A stretch of DNA of 64,000 nt from Quercus robur (GCF_932294415.1 NC_065543.1:30461530-30525529), one strand, 5' to 3'; shown: positions 1 through 23,650, counted from the stretch's first letter. Numbers and translations: made by a program. The notes: a model not told the origin generated them from the sequence alone.

Positions 1-394
1 AAGTTTAACTATATTTTACCTACAAAAAACACCTGAAAATTGAAAAACATTTTCTGAAAAATATTTTACATAAAAAAAAAAAATAGCGTTAACCATATTC
101 TGCACAAAATGGATATTTCAATATGGTAAAATAGAATGTCTATATTGTCTATAGACTTTATACATAGCTCAACTCTAGAGGTTGATATTACTTTTGTGCT
201 TTGATTTATTATCTTAATTCAACATGCTATTGAAGTCCCCCATACAACCTATAGACCACAATTTCATCTATAAATAGTAGGCAATTTATCCACAGTCTGT
301 CACATTAGAGTTGTGGAGAAAAAGTTGTGAAATAGTTTGTGATCTTAGAAACGCTCTTGAGATATCCCACATCAAATGTATTTAGAATCATAAA
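1..394. other. Intergenic, AT-rich, no gene seen
   Basis: I see no coding potential here. A TATA-like stretch (CTATAAATAG, about 269-278) sits in sequence without a following ORF and could be part of an old transposon end. The stretch ends where the first MITE copy begins. Confidence 0.5.
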
Positions 395-553
395 TGTTAT
401 GTCCACAATATTTTCACAACAAATTCTAAGTGGTAAGTTGTTATTGGTTATTATTGGTAGGCAAAAAAATAATTTCATTTATGAGTTCAAATTATAATTA
501 ATAACAATTTATCACCTATGATTTGTTGTGAAAGTACTATGGACGTAAGTACA
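395..553. mobile_element. MITE, family M1 (copy A)
   Basis: The ends are inverted copies of each other: the left end reads ATGTCCACAATATTTTCACA and the right end reads TGTGAAAGTACTATGGACGT. Just inside are the shared words ACAACAAATTCTAAGTGGTAA (left) and the complement of ATCATAGGTGATAAATTGTT (right). A short AT-rich centre separates the arms. Related copies lie near 28803, 29718, 55371 and 58325, so this is a multicopy foldback-type element. I could not fix a target duplication or superfamily. Confidence 0.65.
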
Positions 554-1030
554 TAATACTTCTCATTTGGAATGGATATGACAACTCACAACTATAAACC
601 CTATACATAACCATTTTTCATTCTTACAACCCAAATGTATACGCGGAGTAATTAACCATGCTGTGAAAGTATTGTGGACGTAAGTATGTAATACTTCTCA
701 TTTGGAATGGATATGACAACTCATAACTATAAACCCTATCCATAAACATTTTTCATTTTTACAACCCAAATGTATACACGGAGTAATTAACCATGTTGTG
801 AAAGTACCGTGGATGTAAGTACGTAATACTTTTCATTTGGAATGGATATGACAACTCACAACTATAAACCTTATCCATAACCATTTTTCATTCTTACAAT
901 CCAAATGTATACGTGGAGAAATTAACTATTGGTTAGCCAAAAACTACTTCCAACTCACAACTATAAACCCTAACCATAACCATTTTTCATTCTTACAACC
1001 CAAATTATACGTGGAGTAATTAACCACTTG
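525..1030. repeat. Tandem array, about 135-bp period, 3 full and 1 partial unit
   Basis: Units start at about 525, 660 and 795, and a shortened unit covers about 951-1030. Each full unit opens with the right end of MITE copy A (TGTGAAAGTA..TGGA.GTAAGTA) and continues through AATGGATATGACAACTCA to GGAGTAATTAACCATG. Units differ by a few substitutions. The array therefore arose by duplication of the MITE end plus its flank. Confidence 0.85.
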
Positions 1031-2027
1031 TTAGCTAAAAACAACTACTTCTAACATCAACTCCTATTCCCCGCATGACACAGATGTCCCCGGTTCCATC
1101 ACTATATGGAGTAATACATTATTTATATTACCCTAGCCTTCTTGATAGATTTTTAATCTTGTTTAGCTTTTGTTTTGGATAGAACCATAGAATGGAGAGA
1201 AGAATTCTAGGTTGTGCTAAGACTGCTTTTAAAGCCCTTATTATCATTATTATTATTATTGAGGCTTAATTAACTCCTTAACAATTCCAAGTCTATCATA
1301 GTCTCTTGGCCAGGAGTGAGACATGTCAAAAGGTTATGAGACAAATTAGCAAAGAGGTGGTGTGCAAGTGTAGATTGAATGTTGAGTTAGGTTAAAGGGA
1401 TGGAATAAAGAAAGAATTTTACTAATATATATTTTTAGAACATATATTAATAAATTATTTAAGAAAATTTTTATGAAAAAAGAAAAAAATGGTTAACTTT
1501 TTTTTTATAGCTATTTCAATTTTTTCATAAAAAGAAATTTCTAAAATAAGTGATTCATGTATTCCTTAAAGATGTACATTTATAGGACCCATAAAGAAAA
1601 TAGGTAAAGAATAACCAAAAGGATTGAGACTTATTAAAGTAGGAAGTGACAGTGACAGATAAATAAATTAGAGTAAAGTAAAACCCACATGCTAGGTGTC
1701 TATCCCTCCCTCTTTTAGTCTCAATTTTTTCCCTTATTAACAAACAAATAATTGCACTTATATATATATATATATATATAGGTGGGGGTGGGAGATAGGT
1801 AAGTAATAGTTTGTTTACTTAAACAATGAACAATAATTCAAATTCAACACCTCCCAAGAATAAGGTAGGGGGGGATGGATAGATAGTAACATGTGTAAAG
1901 TCATAATTGATCGAATCTGATACAAGATTGGCACCAAAATAAAAAAAAAAACCCACATTAGTCACAAAAACCTGACCTCACGTTTGGGGTTTACAAAACA
2001 AATAAAAGAAAGCCATAATTGCAGTTA
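1031..2027. promoter_or_regulatory. Upstream region of the MAP kinase gene
   Basis: This is about 1 kb of AT-rich, gene-free sequence with a (TAT) run near 1243-1260 and a (TA)n run at 1758-1781. It probably contains the kinase promoter. I cannot place a TATA box or transcription start with confidence. Confidence 0.4.
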
Positions 2028-2277
2028 ATGTGCATCATTCACGGCCCATCTCCCGAAACCAACAAAGCAAAGCAACCTAACTTCTCTTCTCTTCTCTTCT
2101 GGTCTCTCTCTATTTCCATTGGCACAGCACAGAGAGAAAAAAGAGGCGGAACACAAGAAAACAGGAGTTGTTTGAAGAGAGAGAGAGAGAGAGAGCAGCG
2201 AAAATTACGAAGAGAAGAACGGGCAATGCTGAACGAGAAATCTGGTGAGTTTGAATCAAAATCGAAGAGGAGTGTAT

Positions 2278-13320
<11,043 letters not shown>

Positions 13321-16300
13321 TTCAATACTTCTGATCTATTTTAGGAAGAGTTTCAGAAGGTGGTGTTTTGTGCTCTGCCCATATTTTCCCCATGATATGG
13401 TTAAAGGGTACCACATTGAAGATTCTCAAGTTTTTTCAGGTAGAAGCTAACAATAGGATTGCGTCATAACCGTGTTACTACAGTACAGGGAAGAGTTGCT
13501 CTCTTGTAATTAAACTCTTATTTGTATTTGGAAGAAACCACAACAATTTCCATTATGTACTGTGATACGCAGGGAGAAAAAAAATGTTGGTTTGAAGAAA
13601 AAGGTATCTGTATTTTGTTTTCATATCAGTGAGATTTATAATCACTTTTTCATGATTGGTGATAAATTGGCTACTAATGACAACCTAAGAGCAACCAATA
13701 CTTGTATGATTTATTATATAGAAAAGATAATCCCGTGACCCATCTTTATGTTATTGATGCATGATCTGCTACTGTCTACCCTTATAATTTAGTAACTGTG
13801 GACATACTTCAAGGGTTATTTTTTATCTTCTTATTTTGGGTGTTGCGAGGAGCCAAGTTTATTGGAGATGGTCAACGTCTTTGGTTTTCGGCATAGGGAA
13901 AAACACGTGTTTTCTTGTACAATTTGCTTGGGCTGTAAAGTAATTCCTTGGAAAAGCAATTTGCACTTTCTATGGCAATGAACGTTCAATGAATGCATTG
14001 AAGCATCGAAGATTTTATTTCTGATTGGATGTCTATTATTGATGGTATGGTATTCTTCTTTATTCTTTAGACTTTTTCTTTTTTGATTTATTGAATCCCA
14101 GAAAGTAATTATGCTTCTTTTTATTTATTTATTTATTATCTAGTAGGTAGTTATACCAGAAAGTAACATCCATACAATTATGCTTTCCGAGCTAGAGAGG
14201 AATTTTTTTTTTTAATAAAAAAAAAATGACAAATATATAAACAACTCGATTTTCAAGGTCGATAATTCTAGTCTAGTCTGTCTAGATGTTGGATGTGTAC
14301 CCTCAATAATTGTAGGCTCTATTTTCTTTAGTTTGACTTTGACCCAAAAAAAAGGGGAAATTCCCATGTGGGAAGTCGTTAATTGGCTGCTTTTAACTTA
14401 TCACGGTTTGAATCAAAATTACTAAAAATCTTCTTGTTTTTCAAGGATACTGACAGATTTCAAGGTTATCACTGAAAACAGACGCCAAGTTCCCCAACTC
14501 AACTTGTACTCCTTCCTTGTGTTTTTGTGCGTGTTTGTTTCTAAAAAAAAAAGAAAAAAAAAAGAAAAAGTCGGCAACTCAACGTCTCAACCAGTGGTTT
14601 GTATTGGTTTGCCAATTTTTCTTAGGCAGTCAAGTCTTTACAGGGAAGTAACGAAAAGTAGAAAAAGGTATTCTACGATGGAACACCCAAAATCTAAATG
14701 TGATAGTTACTTATAGTTGATACATCAACTGCATTGGATGCTGTTTAAACTTTAAAGCTTAAGCACTGATTAGTTCTATAGTCACAAACAAGTTGAGACT
14801 AGTTTCTACTTTCTACTACGCATATGATTATCTATGGTATATCGTGGTTGAAAAATCTTCTATAGATATCTTACTATATCGAACTGAAAACTACTCTTAC
14901 AGCATAATTTCTCTACTCCATTTATTTTCTATCCCCTAATTTTCAATTGTTTCAACCAACATTGCATCATTTATCTAAGAATTACTTCCTGAGATTAATT
15001 CCAGCCCACTCATTTACAGTTTAAAAGAATTTAGAAAGCTTAGATAATAAAAAAGTTTTTCACTATGTATTTTCTGAAAAAGAGCACAAGCGATATAACC
15101 AATTGGGAAAAAACTCTTGCATGCAGTGTGTTAAACACACTTGATTTTTTATAACTGAAAACATGATTTAAAATCACGTTTTCAGTTTATATAACACACT
15201 GAAATAGACAGCCCCCTAACCAATTAATAGCAGTTTATGGCTCTTGGCCAGTAGGCAGAATTACCATAAACTGTTAAGAAAGAAGGAAATTCAACACATT
15301 TACAATGCCTTGATCAAGAACATGCAAAGAGGGATATTTCATTGATGCATCTTGACTTGCCAGTTGAGAATACAAATCATTCTTGAACCTGAAAAAAAAA
15401 AACTCATATTGAATTGTTGATTCCCTTGCAAAGGCATAATAGTTTCTAAGTTGATGACAAGTCCAATCGGTCAATCCAAACTATCTGGAACTCAATAGGA
15501 AAAGGAAAACATGAAATGAACAGAGTGACAGTACTGAATCCCAAAAAGACAAAAAAAAGAAAAAAAAGCACAAAGATAAACAAAGGACATAGATTGCGTA
15601 AGCTAGAATCGACAAACTTTTATATACAGCCCATGTAGACATTAGCATCTCAAATGGCACAATGAAGACCCTTTTCTTCCAAATTCTCCAGGCTCATCAG
15701 GTGAAGTTATTATCACATTGCCAAAATGGACATTTTCAATAGGAATGGCGTGAAGTTTTGGCGGATTGGCCTTCCTTCCTCAATGCCTGAAATGAGATTG
15801 CAAGAGGCAGACATAGCATATCTATATAAGCAGACTTAATGATTTGTGAATGGAAAATTTTATTACTAATAGCCATCTTAATCATGGCTGACGTTCCTAT
15901 CAAAAAAAAAAAAATCATGGCTGATGATAGTGAGGGGCACTTATTGCTTAGGTATTGTTCCAAACTATTGTTTAAATAAAGGAACCAGAAACTGATTACG
16001 AGGAAAACTGTTTCTTCAGTTTGTAAACCAGCATTTAAGTGTATTTGAACAGAATCACAGAGTGGATTTAGATTATAACAATGTCACTTCCTAGGAGGTT
16101 CTTTCTTAAGCACAAGAAAGTCATGAATCTAGTAACTAAGCAATGTCAAGTCTTAACCTGAAAGCAAAACTGGAGGTTGAATCTGAGAAGAGACATTGCT
16201 TCTAAATACCTCAGTGATATCGCCTCCATGAAGAACACTTGTCCAGCTGTTTTCTCCGAGGATCAGCTGACTGTTTCCAGCTTTTATTTATTTCACCATG

Positions 16301-16677
16301 GACTCCACCTTGAACCTTCTCTTTTGTTTGCAATTTGAAATCTAATAAAAATAATATGATACCACAGCTCCCATTACCAACCAGAGATAAATCTTATTTC
16401 CATATAATCAGTAATTAGTCCAGAATTTCTGCATATATCCAACGTTATTCCACCTATCCTGAGAAATTTAGGAAGTAGATTTTCTTGCACATGCAATGTT
16501 ATCCACTAAAAAAGGACAAAGAACGAACATCTGATTCCAATCTTCTCTCAGAAGAGTTGATAAAATTTTCAAACAACTAGGATATTATAATCTGTTTATC
16601 TGAAAGGATTTAACACTAAGTCCAGAGAATAGACTTGAAACAGCAATGTAGCATTTCCACCTAATAAATCTCTGCTC
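13321..16677. other. Convergent intergenic region, kinase 3' end to PPR 3' end
   Basis: The first few hundred bases are the presumed 3' UTR of the kinase. The sequence from about 16140 to 16677 is more balanced in composition and is probably 3' UTR of the PPR gene on the minus strand. Between them I see T/A-rich sequence, one mini retro-tail insertion (15881-15924) and no supported gene. Confidence 0.5.
15881..15924 (+). mobile_element. Mini retro-tail insertion with 11-bp target duplication
   Basis: ATCATGGCTGA occurs at 15881-15891 and again at 15914-15924. Between them are only 22 nt, CGTTCCTATC followed by 12 A. This is the expected footprint of a retroposed SINE or LINE copy truncated to its last bases plus poly(A). 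Confidence 0.6.
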
Positions 16678-19600
16678 TCACCAGTAGTCCCCACATGAAC
16701 ATGAACCACCACTGAAGTGGTGAAAACGGTGGGAATCCCTTAAGATTATCAACCTTCCCTCAATCTTGGATATGTGTTTGATAGCATTGTGGCAGTCTTC
16801 ACACACCCGCAAATTTTTCATCACACGGATTGGTCTCCCAGCTGGTATAGAAAGAATTCCAAATGCCACAGCTAATTTCTCACTGTGATACTTCAGCATA
16901 TGCTCCTTCTCCTCCTCTTCCACATCATGTAAAACCAATTTTGTAGAAGAAACATACCCATCCAGCTTCATTTTCAAATCCAATTCTTCTAAAAAGGCAT
17001 ATATTCGGCCCTTCTCCGGGTGGAAGGAGTCCCCAACTGAAAATGTATGAACCATATTCTCCACTTCAAGCCAACTATACCCAGGTACTTTCTTCACACC
17101 ATTATCCCTCATTTTCAATCTCATTCTGCTCACATCGCCCCATCTACCTGAAGCTGCATATAAATTTGAGAGAAGAACATACATTCCTGAGTTATCAGGT
17201 TCCATCTCAAAAATAATCTTAGCAGCCTTTTCACCTAATTCAGTATTGCCATGAATTCTGCTTGCACCAAGTAGAGCACCCCATGTAGCAGCATCTGGTT
17301 CGAAAGGCATATTTCTCATTAAATTCTGGGCCTCATCCAGACGCCCTGCTCGGCCAAGAAGATCAATCATGCATGTATAGTGTTTTGAGTTTGCTGTTAT
17401 ACCATAATCGCAATTCATTGAATAAAAATATTCAGTGCCCTTATCTAGCAACCCAGTGTGACTACAAGCAGATAACACACCAACCTGAAAATACAGTAGA
17501 GAAGAAGAAGAAACCATTAGATACAGAAATAAGATATGTACAAACAAACGGATGATTAGAAACAATATCCCAAAACCTATTTTCCTAAATCATTCATCTA
17601 CTGAACTGACTACCAACCTATGATCATTATAAATGGTGATAGCTTTGGGGGAGTACTTTCAAGAACCACGATTTGCAAAAATTTGCGCTGAAGGAGATAA
17701 AAAGTGATGCTAATGATGATGCGTTAAATAAGTACACAATCAAGTCTCAAAAGCTTAAAACATTTTCAGTATGAATATAAAAGGAATTGGGGGGGGGGGG
17801 GGTGTTGGTTACATATATACAACAGAGAGAGAGTGAAACTGAACCGAGAGAATTAAGGTATCAACCTTGTAAATTATATGCCCCAATCTTGTATTTGAAC
17901 AAAATCAGAGATTAAAGATATGATGGAACGTACTCAAAGCACAACTAAGGTAAGGCTTAGGTGAAGAAATATTTCTTTTAGGCGAGTGTAACTGCGTTAT
18001 CAGTTTTTATTTTTTGCTATGTTTGGGACAGCATTTTAAGATATCAATTTGCTATTGTCTTTGAGGATTAAGATAAATACATAAGAAAAATGGACACTTG
18101 CAATCATGGTGGCCATATAGAGAATCCAGGAAAAAAGAATATTGCTGGGTGGAAACAAAGAACTGATGTGGAAAAAGTTGACAAAAGTTATAACATGCAA
18201 TTCTCAAAAAAATGAAAAAGATTTTATTTTGGTGGCTTATTGCACTATAACATACCATATTATGCCTAAGAGAAGAATCAACGATATTATATATTATAAG
18301 GAATTAAGAATTGAAATTAATATGGTAAAACCCAAGATATTTTGCCATATAATCAAAATGAGAAAAATAGGAAGTTGAGCAATAAACTTGATCCCATGAA
18401 TGAGGGCACCTTAATAAATTGAGCCAGAGCTTTAGCAGGTAGTGGCAAATCAAATTGAAATATAAAATGGATATTATGTTCATGCTATTGGGTCTAAATG
18501 AAAAAATAAGTGTAAAACTATAATTACCATAGTGACATCATCTGGTTTGATACCCGCTGTCTTCATTGACTCAAAAACCGTCATAGCCTCTTTGCCAAAT
18601 CCATGTCTTGCGTTTCCTGCTATCATTGTGTTCCATGAGACAACATCCTTTTCTGAAATCTCTTCAAAAATATCATATGCTTCATCTATGCTTCCACATT
18701 TACAATACATTGCAAGAAGTGCATTCCCCACATAACACCCAGTCTCCAATCCTGCCTTAACTAGCCGCCCATGCAATTGCTTCCCCAACTCAAGAGCAGC
18801 AATATCGGCACATGCACTCAAAGAACAAGTAAATGCAGACCTATTTAATCTTTCACCATTCCTTTTCATCTTCACAAATAGATGCAAAGCCTCTTCACCA
18901 TGACCACTTTGAGCATAACCAGCAATAATTGCCGCCCAAGAAATGCTGTCACGCTGAGACATCCTATCGAACAAATTCCTAGCTTGAGAAATATCACCAC
19001 TCTGAGCATAGCCAGTAATCATGGTATTCCAAGAGCTGATGTTTCGACAAGGCATTGCCTCGAACAAGTCCCTTGCCGTGTCCATTCTCTTGCACTGCAC
19101 ATATCCTGCAATCATTGCATTCCATGAAACCTCATTTTTCACTGGCATCTCATCGAAAACTCTTCTTGCTTCATCCAGCATCCCATTCTGCACATAGCCA
19201 GATACCAGCGCGGTCCACGTAAACACATCCCGAGTAGGAGACTCCTCAAACAATCTCCTAGCTTCTGACAACTCCCCATTCTGCGCATAACCTGTAACAA
19301 TAGTATTCCAAGAAATCTCATCTCTCATAGGCATCTGATCAAAAAGTCGTCTAGCATCAACCAACCTCTTCCTCTTTACATACCCACCCATCAAACAATT
19401 CCAAGACACCACTTCCCAATCCTCTTTCGACTCAAACAACCTACAAGCCTCTTCTATCCTCCCATTCTGCACATATGTTGAAAGTAATCCATTCCATGAT
19501 ATCTCATTCTTATCCGGCATCCTATAAAAAATCTTCCTTGCCTCATCAACATATCCATTCTGTGCATACCCAGATAACATAGCGTTCCACGACACAACAT

Positions 19601-20054
19601 CCCTTTCGGGCATCTGATCAAACAAAACACGAGCAGCACCAAGATTCCGATTCCTCACATACCCACTAAGCATCACATTCCAAGAAACCAAGTCTCTGTC
19701 AGGCATTTTCTCAAACATGTCTCGTGCAAGCCCAAACTTGTCATTCGACAGGTACCCAGATATCATGGCGTTGTAGGAGACCGAACTCCGTCGTGGCATT
19801 GAATTGAAGACTTGGAGGGCTGACTCCCATTGGCCATTGCGCATGTGGGTGGTAATGGACATGTTCCATTTCACAATTTCCGAGTCTGAAATGGCTGACT
19901 TCTTGTTCTTAGGTTCGCTGCGTTTTTGGGTTAATGTTTTCTTCGATGGGGTTGAGGTTTTTGTTGCATTTTGGAGCTTCTTGTTGATGGGTTCGTTTTG
20001 AAGCGAGCGATAGCAGGTGCTGCTTAACTGTCTGAAACTATAATTCCCGCGCAT
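16678..20054 (-). CDS. PLS-class PPR protein with DYW domain (At4g02750-like), 2 exons
   Basis: Predicted organelle RNA-binding protein of 777 residues; DYW proteins direct C-to-U editing of mitochondrial or plastid transcripts. Exon 1 is 18528-20054 and exon 2 is 16678-17484, joined in phase 0 over a 1,043-bp GT-AG intron (complement of 17485-18527). The first true ATG is at 20054; an in-frame TTG five codons upstream is not used. Exon 1 carries about a dozen PPR units, mostly of the 31-residue type (repeated SWN.M..GY.QNG...EAR.LF..MP.R). Exon 2 carries the rest, then E/E+ motifs and the DYW deaminase: HSE 709-711 (zinc and catalytic Glu), CEDC 737-740, C-terminus GDYW. Length nearly equals At4g02750 (781). 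Arabidopsis At4g02750 and most PPR genes lack introns, so the intron is odd. The target site and organelle cannot be read from sequence; the basic, Ser-rich N-terminus fits a transit peptide. Confidence 0.92.
17485..18527 (-). other. Intron in the PPR coding sequence
   Basis: On the minus strand the intron opens ATG|GTAATTATAG and closes TGTATTTTCAG|GTTGGTGTG. Splicing restores the conserved reading [14 protein letters not shown]. It contains a G run (17790-17803) and no ORF that I recognise. Without splicing, the exon 1 frame stops 16 codons later. Confidence 0.85.
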
Positions 20055-21215
20055 AACTTTCAGTTTCAATTATTTTTTAGACAATATCCTAATTTCATCG
20101 TCATACCAATTGCAATTTTATAAAAAATATCAGCCAGCGTGCTGCCATGTAACGGAACAAAGTTACTCTTCAAATTAGTTTTAAAAAAAATTCTACCCAC
20201 TTTTTATATATCTTTATATCAAGTGGGAATTTTAAAATCTATCCATATTTTCTTATTACAGCTTGCAAAATTTTAAGAACATCAAAAATTAATTGCTATG
20301 TCATCAAACAAATGTTAAAATTTCAAGTTTTTGTAATTTAAAATTGTATATAAAAAATAAGTTTATTAATCAAATAGTAAATAATATCCATTTTGAACGA
20401 AATGCATGTTAAGAATATAAGGAATATGAAATTTAATGGTTAGATTTTCAAAATTCACATCCAAAAAAGAGATATATAAAAAGTTTAAAGAGTTTAGAAA
20501 CTTTGTTCCACATGACCTCTCTGAGTCCTACAAAAGTGGAAGCTTTGTGCATTCATGTGTGACCCAAGAGGAAAAGTATCTAGTGAGTCGGGTGTATATG
20601 CCCTTTGTGAAACTGACATGAGGGCCCCACAACCTATAGGGCCCACAAAGGGCGTATACATGCGGTTGATGCAAGATTTTCTCGACCTAAGATGTACGCA
20701 CTTGAACTGCTCATAACCGACTCTAGGAATTTTCTTGACGGTGGTCATTAGGAAACTTTAAACTATACAATATCTAATAAAATAGAACTTCATATACTGA
20801 CAACACACACACACACAAATACATGAAGTTTTACAATTTCCTTGTACAAGTTTTCATATTTTGAAATCGCTGCATAATAGTATTATTATCAATACTGTAA
20901 TCTATACATTTTTTCAAATTTTAGTTCAATAAAAATTTTCTTGGGTTTTTTCTTTTTGTTTGAAATGACTTAATATATTGTTAAGGAAACCAAAGTTTTA
21001 ATTTTGTTGGGGCTAAAAAATTTTAGGGTGGTCACAATTGTTTTTTTAATGGTATACAAATCATAAAAGTTTTAAAATTTAAATAAAATTTTTATTTTAT
21101 TTCAGGTCAAGGTGATCTGTGACCACCCTGCCTTCAACGTGGAGCTGCCCCTGTTTATAACGCAAACTTGATCTAGCCCATTTGGGAATAGGATCCACCA
21201 AAGTTCTTAGGATAG
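20055..21215. other. Intergenic between PPR 5' end and LTR retrotransposon
   Basis: The part next to 20054 should hold the PPR promoter, but no TATA box is obvious. The rest is AT-rich, with a GC-richer degenerate foldback at 20487-20762. Near 21025-21135, AGGGTGGTCACA and TGTGACCACCCTG form another inverted pair about 80 bp apart. Confidence 0.5.
20487..20762. repeat. Degenerate foldback with strong inner stem
   Basis: GTATATGCCCTTTGTG (about 20592-20607) pairs with CACAAAGGGCGTATAC (about 20644-20659). Inside is a further GGGCCCC / GGGCCC pairing. The outer flanks (GTTTAGAAACTTTGTTCC versus the complement of the right flank, GTTTAAAGTTTCC) are weakly inverted as well. It is probably an old foldback or MITE. 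Confidence 0.45.
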
Positions 21216-21220
21216 TTCTG

Positions 21221-21838
21221 TGTGGGGCCCGACAACAGATGGACCAGATTCACCTGTTCACAGGAAGACTTAAGGCCCAAGCCGAAGAAGATAGTAGTCC
21301 AAGCCCAGTAACGCAAAGCATCAATGTGCCAGAGAAGCCGCCGAGGAGGGTACAGCCCTCGGCTGGCCCAGAACTACACTAAGGAAAGGGGCAAAAGTGG
21401 CATAAGGATAATCTTGTAAGAAATCTGAAATATCTAGGAAAGGCTGCCCATACTACCTGCCCTAAACAGAGTTTTGCCTCTCACAGAGTCGTGTTTCTTT
21501 AGCCTACTCAACCACTCCCTAACAACTCGGGTCTAAAACTGATGGGACAAGTATCAGTCTTGAAAGGGTCGACCCTACACGTGGACGAAGGAAATTGAAC
21601 GCATGCGAGTATAAAAGAAAAAATATGTAACCTGAAGGAGAGGGCCTCTAGTCCCACTGAAAAGAAAAGGTGCTTCAAAGGAAAAGAGATTGGAACCATG
21701 CATAAATATCTTAACAAAACCACAGCCGGGAAAACATGACTTAGCCTTTCGATCCCACTCTCTACAAATGATATTGTATGGGCCCATTTACGTGCGAACC
21801 CAACCCAACTGCGGTTTGACGCAAATCGTGTGCCTACA
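21221..21838 (+). repeat. 5' LTR of the retrotransposon
   Basis: 618 bp, TG...CA ends. It contains the word GCCGCCGAGGAGGGTACAGC and, near 21612, GAGTATAAAAGA, a candidate TATA box. Confidence 0.95.
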
Positions 21839-21840
21839 AT

Positions 21841-21858
21841 TGGCGCCGTCTGTGGGGA
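21841..21858 (+). other. Primer-binding site
   Basis: TGGCGCCGTCTGTGGGGA begins 2 bp after the 5' LTR. TGGCGCCGT agrees with the complement of the 3' end of a plant tRNA ending in ...GGCGCCA (Asp type). The later bases fit less well, so the priming tRNA is uncertain. Confidence 0.75.
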
Positions 21859-22078
21859 TGGCTTGCGTGTTAGCTCGAGCGGTGGCGAGGTTGAGTTTCT
21901 GTCGAACAAGAGACTATGAGGATGCCTGTATCACCGGCGACACATTGTTGCTATTCCAACATAGGCTCCTGCTAGGGGCTACGTTCCACGGTGTCAACGA
22001 CATGGGCAAGCCTAGGGGCTTCAAACATCAGGCCAACTTACTCCACCTTATTCGAGGAGCAAAACCTTCGAAAGAAGA

Positions 22079-22393
22079 AGCATACAAGTTTTGGACAGAA
22101 CCAAGGCCTTGCATGGTCCTCGGACCCAAGCCTCTGGGGAAACCAACTACTTAAAAAGAATCATACAAGTTTTGGACAGAACCAAGGCCTTGCATGGTCC
22201 TCGGACCCAAGCCTCTAGGGAAACCAACTACTTAAAAAGAATCATACAAGTTTTGGACAGAACCAAGGCCTTGCATGGTCCTCGGACCCAAGCCTCTGGG
22301 GAAACCAACTACTTAAAAAGAATCATACAAGTTTTGGACAGAACCAAGGCCTTGCATGGTCCTCGGACTCAAGCCTATGGGGAAACCAAGTAC
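22079..22393 (+). repeat. 81-bp tandem array inside the retrotransposon, 4 copies
   Basis: CATACAAGTTTTGGACAG recurs at 22081, 22162, 22243 and 22324, exactly 81 bp apart. The period is a multiple of three, so ORFs stay open across the copies (for example a repeated LDRTKALHGPRTQA in one frame). That open frame follows from the period and is not evidence of a gene. Confidence 0.92.
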
Positions 22394-23650
22394 ACAAAAG
22401 CGCCATCGGAGCTCCCTAACTCCCAGTCGACTGCTCGGATGGATTATTTATAAATCATCAGCCTTGGACGACATTCACGCGCTTATCACAGAATGTCCAA
22501 CTGATATCCCGGTTAGTTTCTTAAGTTTGATTTATTACAAATTATCGGTATAATGCCTGATAGTGCTGACAGATGAGATTTGATTAGATTATGCTTCAAA
22601 GTAGCTTTATCACAAATATTCTCAAAGCAACACATACATAGAGCACATTCGTTCACAAAGTTGTGTTGCCCATTAGATCAACGCTTAAAACATGTAAATC
22701 AATTTCCATTTTTTTTACGATGAAGAAATAGTACAGTGTACAAATGAAAAGCTGGAATCAGCCTACGTCAAAGCTTACTACATAAGCAAGAAAAGAAAAT
22801 ACAAGAAAGCTGGAGAAAGCCGAGGAGGTATGTCGGAGGAAAGGTTGGCTACAGCTCCGAGACCTTATTCTTCCCCCGCACCCTTACATGCCCATAACTC
22901 AGGCAGCCAAAGAGACCCAACTTGAACCTGACATCGTTGAAGAAAAGGTGCAGGGAGTTGGAGGTGGTGGGGCTTTCTCTAAATATACGCCTGCCGCAAA
23001 GCAGAGGTGCTGATGGAGGAAAATCTTTCTTCTGCCATACCAAAGTGCTGGCATGAACAGAGCCTGTTTCGGATTTTGGCTAAAAGAGGGAGAGACGCCG
23101 TTCTCCCTCGGTGGAGATGGAGTACTCTCCTGAACTTGTGCTTCCTGTGCCCATACCTTACTGTTATAAGCCTCATGAAGACACGGCGCTTCTGCGGTGG
23201 AGACAGTTCTTTCTTCCCAACCCTCACTTTCAACATGTTATGCCAAGAAGGGAGAACTCCGGATATGGAAGCTGTGATGTGGGAGAAAATCTGAAGGATT
23301 TGTGCGTATATAAAGCAACTTTCTCTCTTTCCCATTTATTGGAAAAGACAAGGTGATGACAGTCAACTCATGTGGCGTCCCAAGAAACGCTACAGACAAA
23401 ACAGTCCTAGCTCAACTTCCAACATCAACTGCAACCACAAGATTAAAGAGCCTCGTAAAGGCGCACTTCGGTCACCGTGACATCAAAGAGTACCACGTGG
23501 CCAGAAGTTGCAGAAATATCTCTTAATTCATGGGCTAGGTGGATTCGTGGCCCCGGGGCCGCTTTGTGTAAGGGCCCAGGTACTTTGGCCGACGCCGAGC
23601 AGTGGCCATGGCCGAGGACAACCACTGTTAGGCACCTCGGGAAATGCTCA

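Noticed and set aside
2245-2277. Upstream in-frame GTG extension of the kinase
   Set aside because: It is not an ATG, and the sequence from 2278 already matches the expected family N-terminus.
15274-15474. 66-codon minus-strand ORF ending in YPSLHVLDQGIVNVLNFLLS
   Set aside because: No domain, start context or splice partner supports a gene. It might be part of a 3' UTR exon but cannot be shown.
20055-20069. In-frame TTG start five codons before the PPR ATG
   Set aside because: Nuclear genes start at ATG; the ATG at 20054 is the first in frame.
21690-22453. ORFs of 120-154 codons across the 5' LTR and the 81-bp array
   Set aside because: They cross the LTR boundary or follow from the three-fold period of the array, and resemble no gag protein.
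23007-23356. Overlapping ORFs in both strands of the retrotransposon interior
   Set aside because: There are no retroviral-type motifs, and competing frames on both strands indicate chance ORFs.
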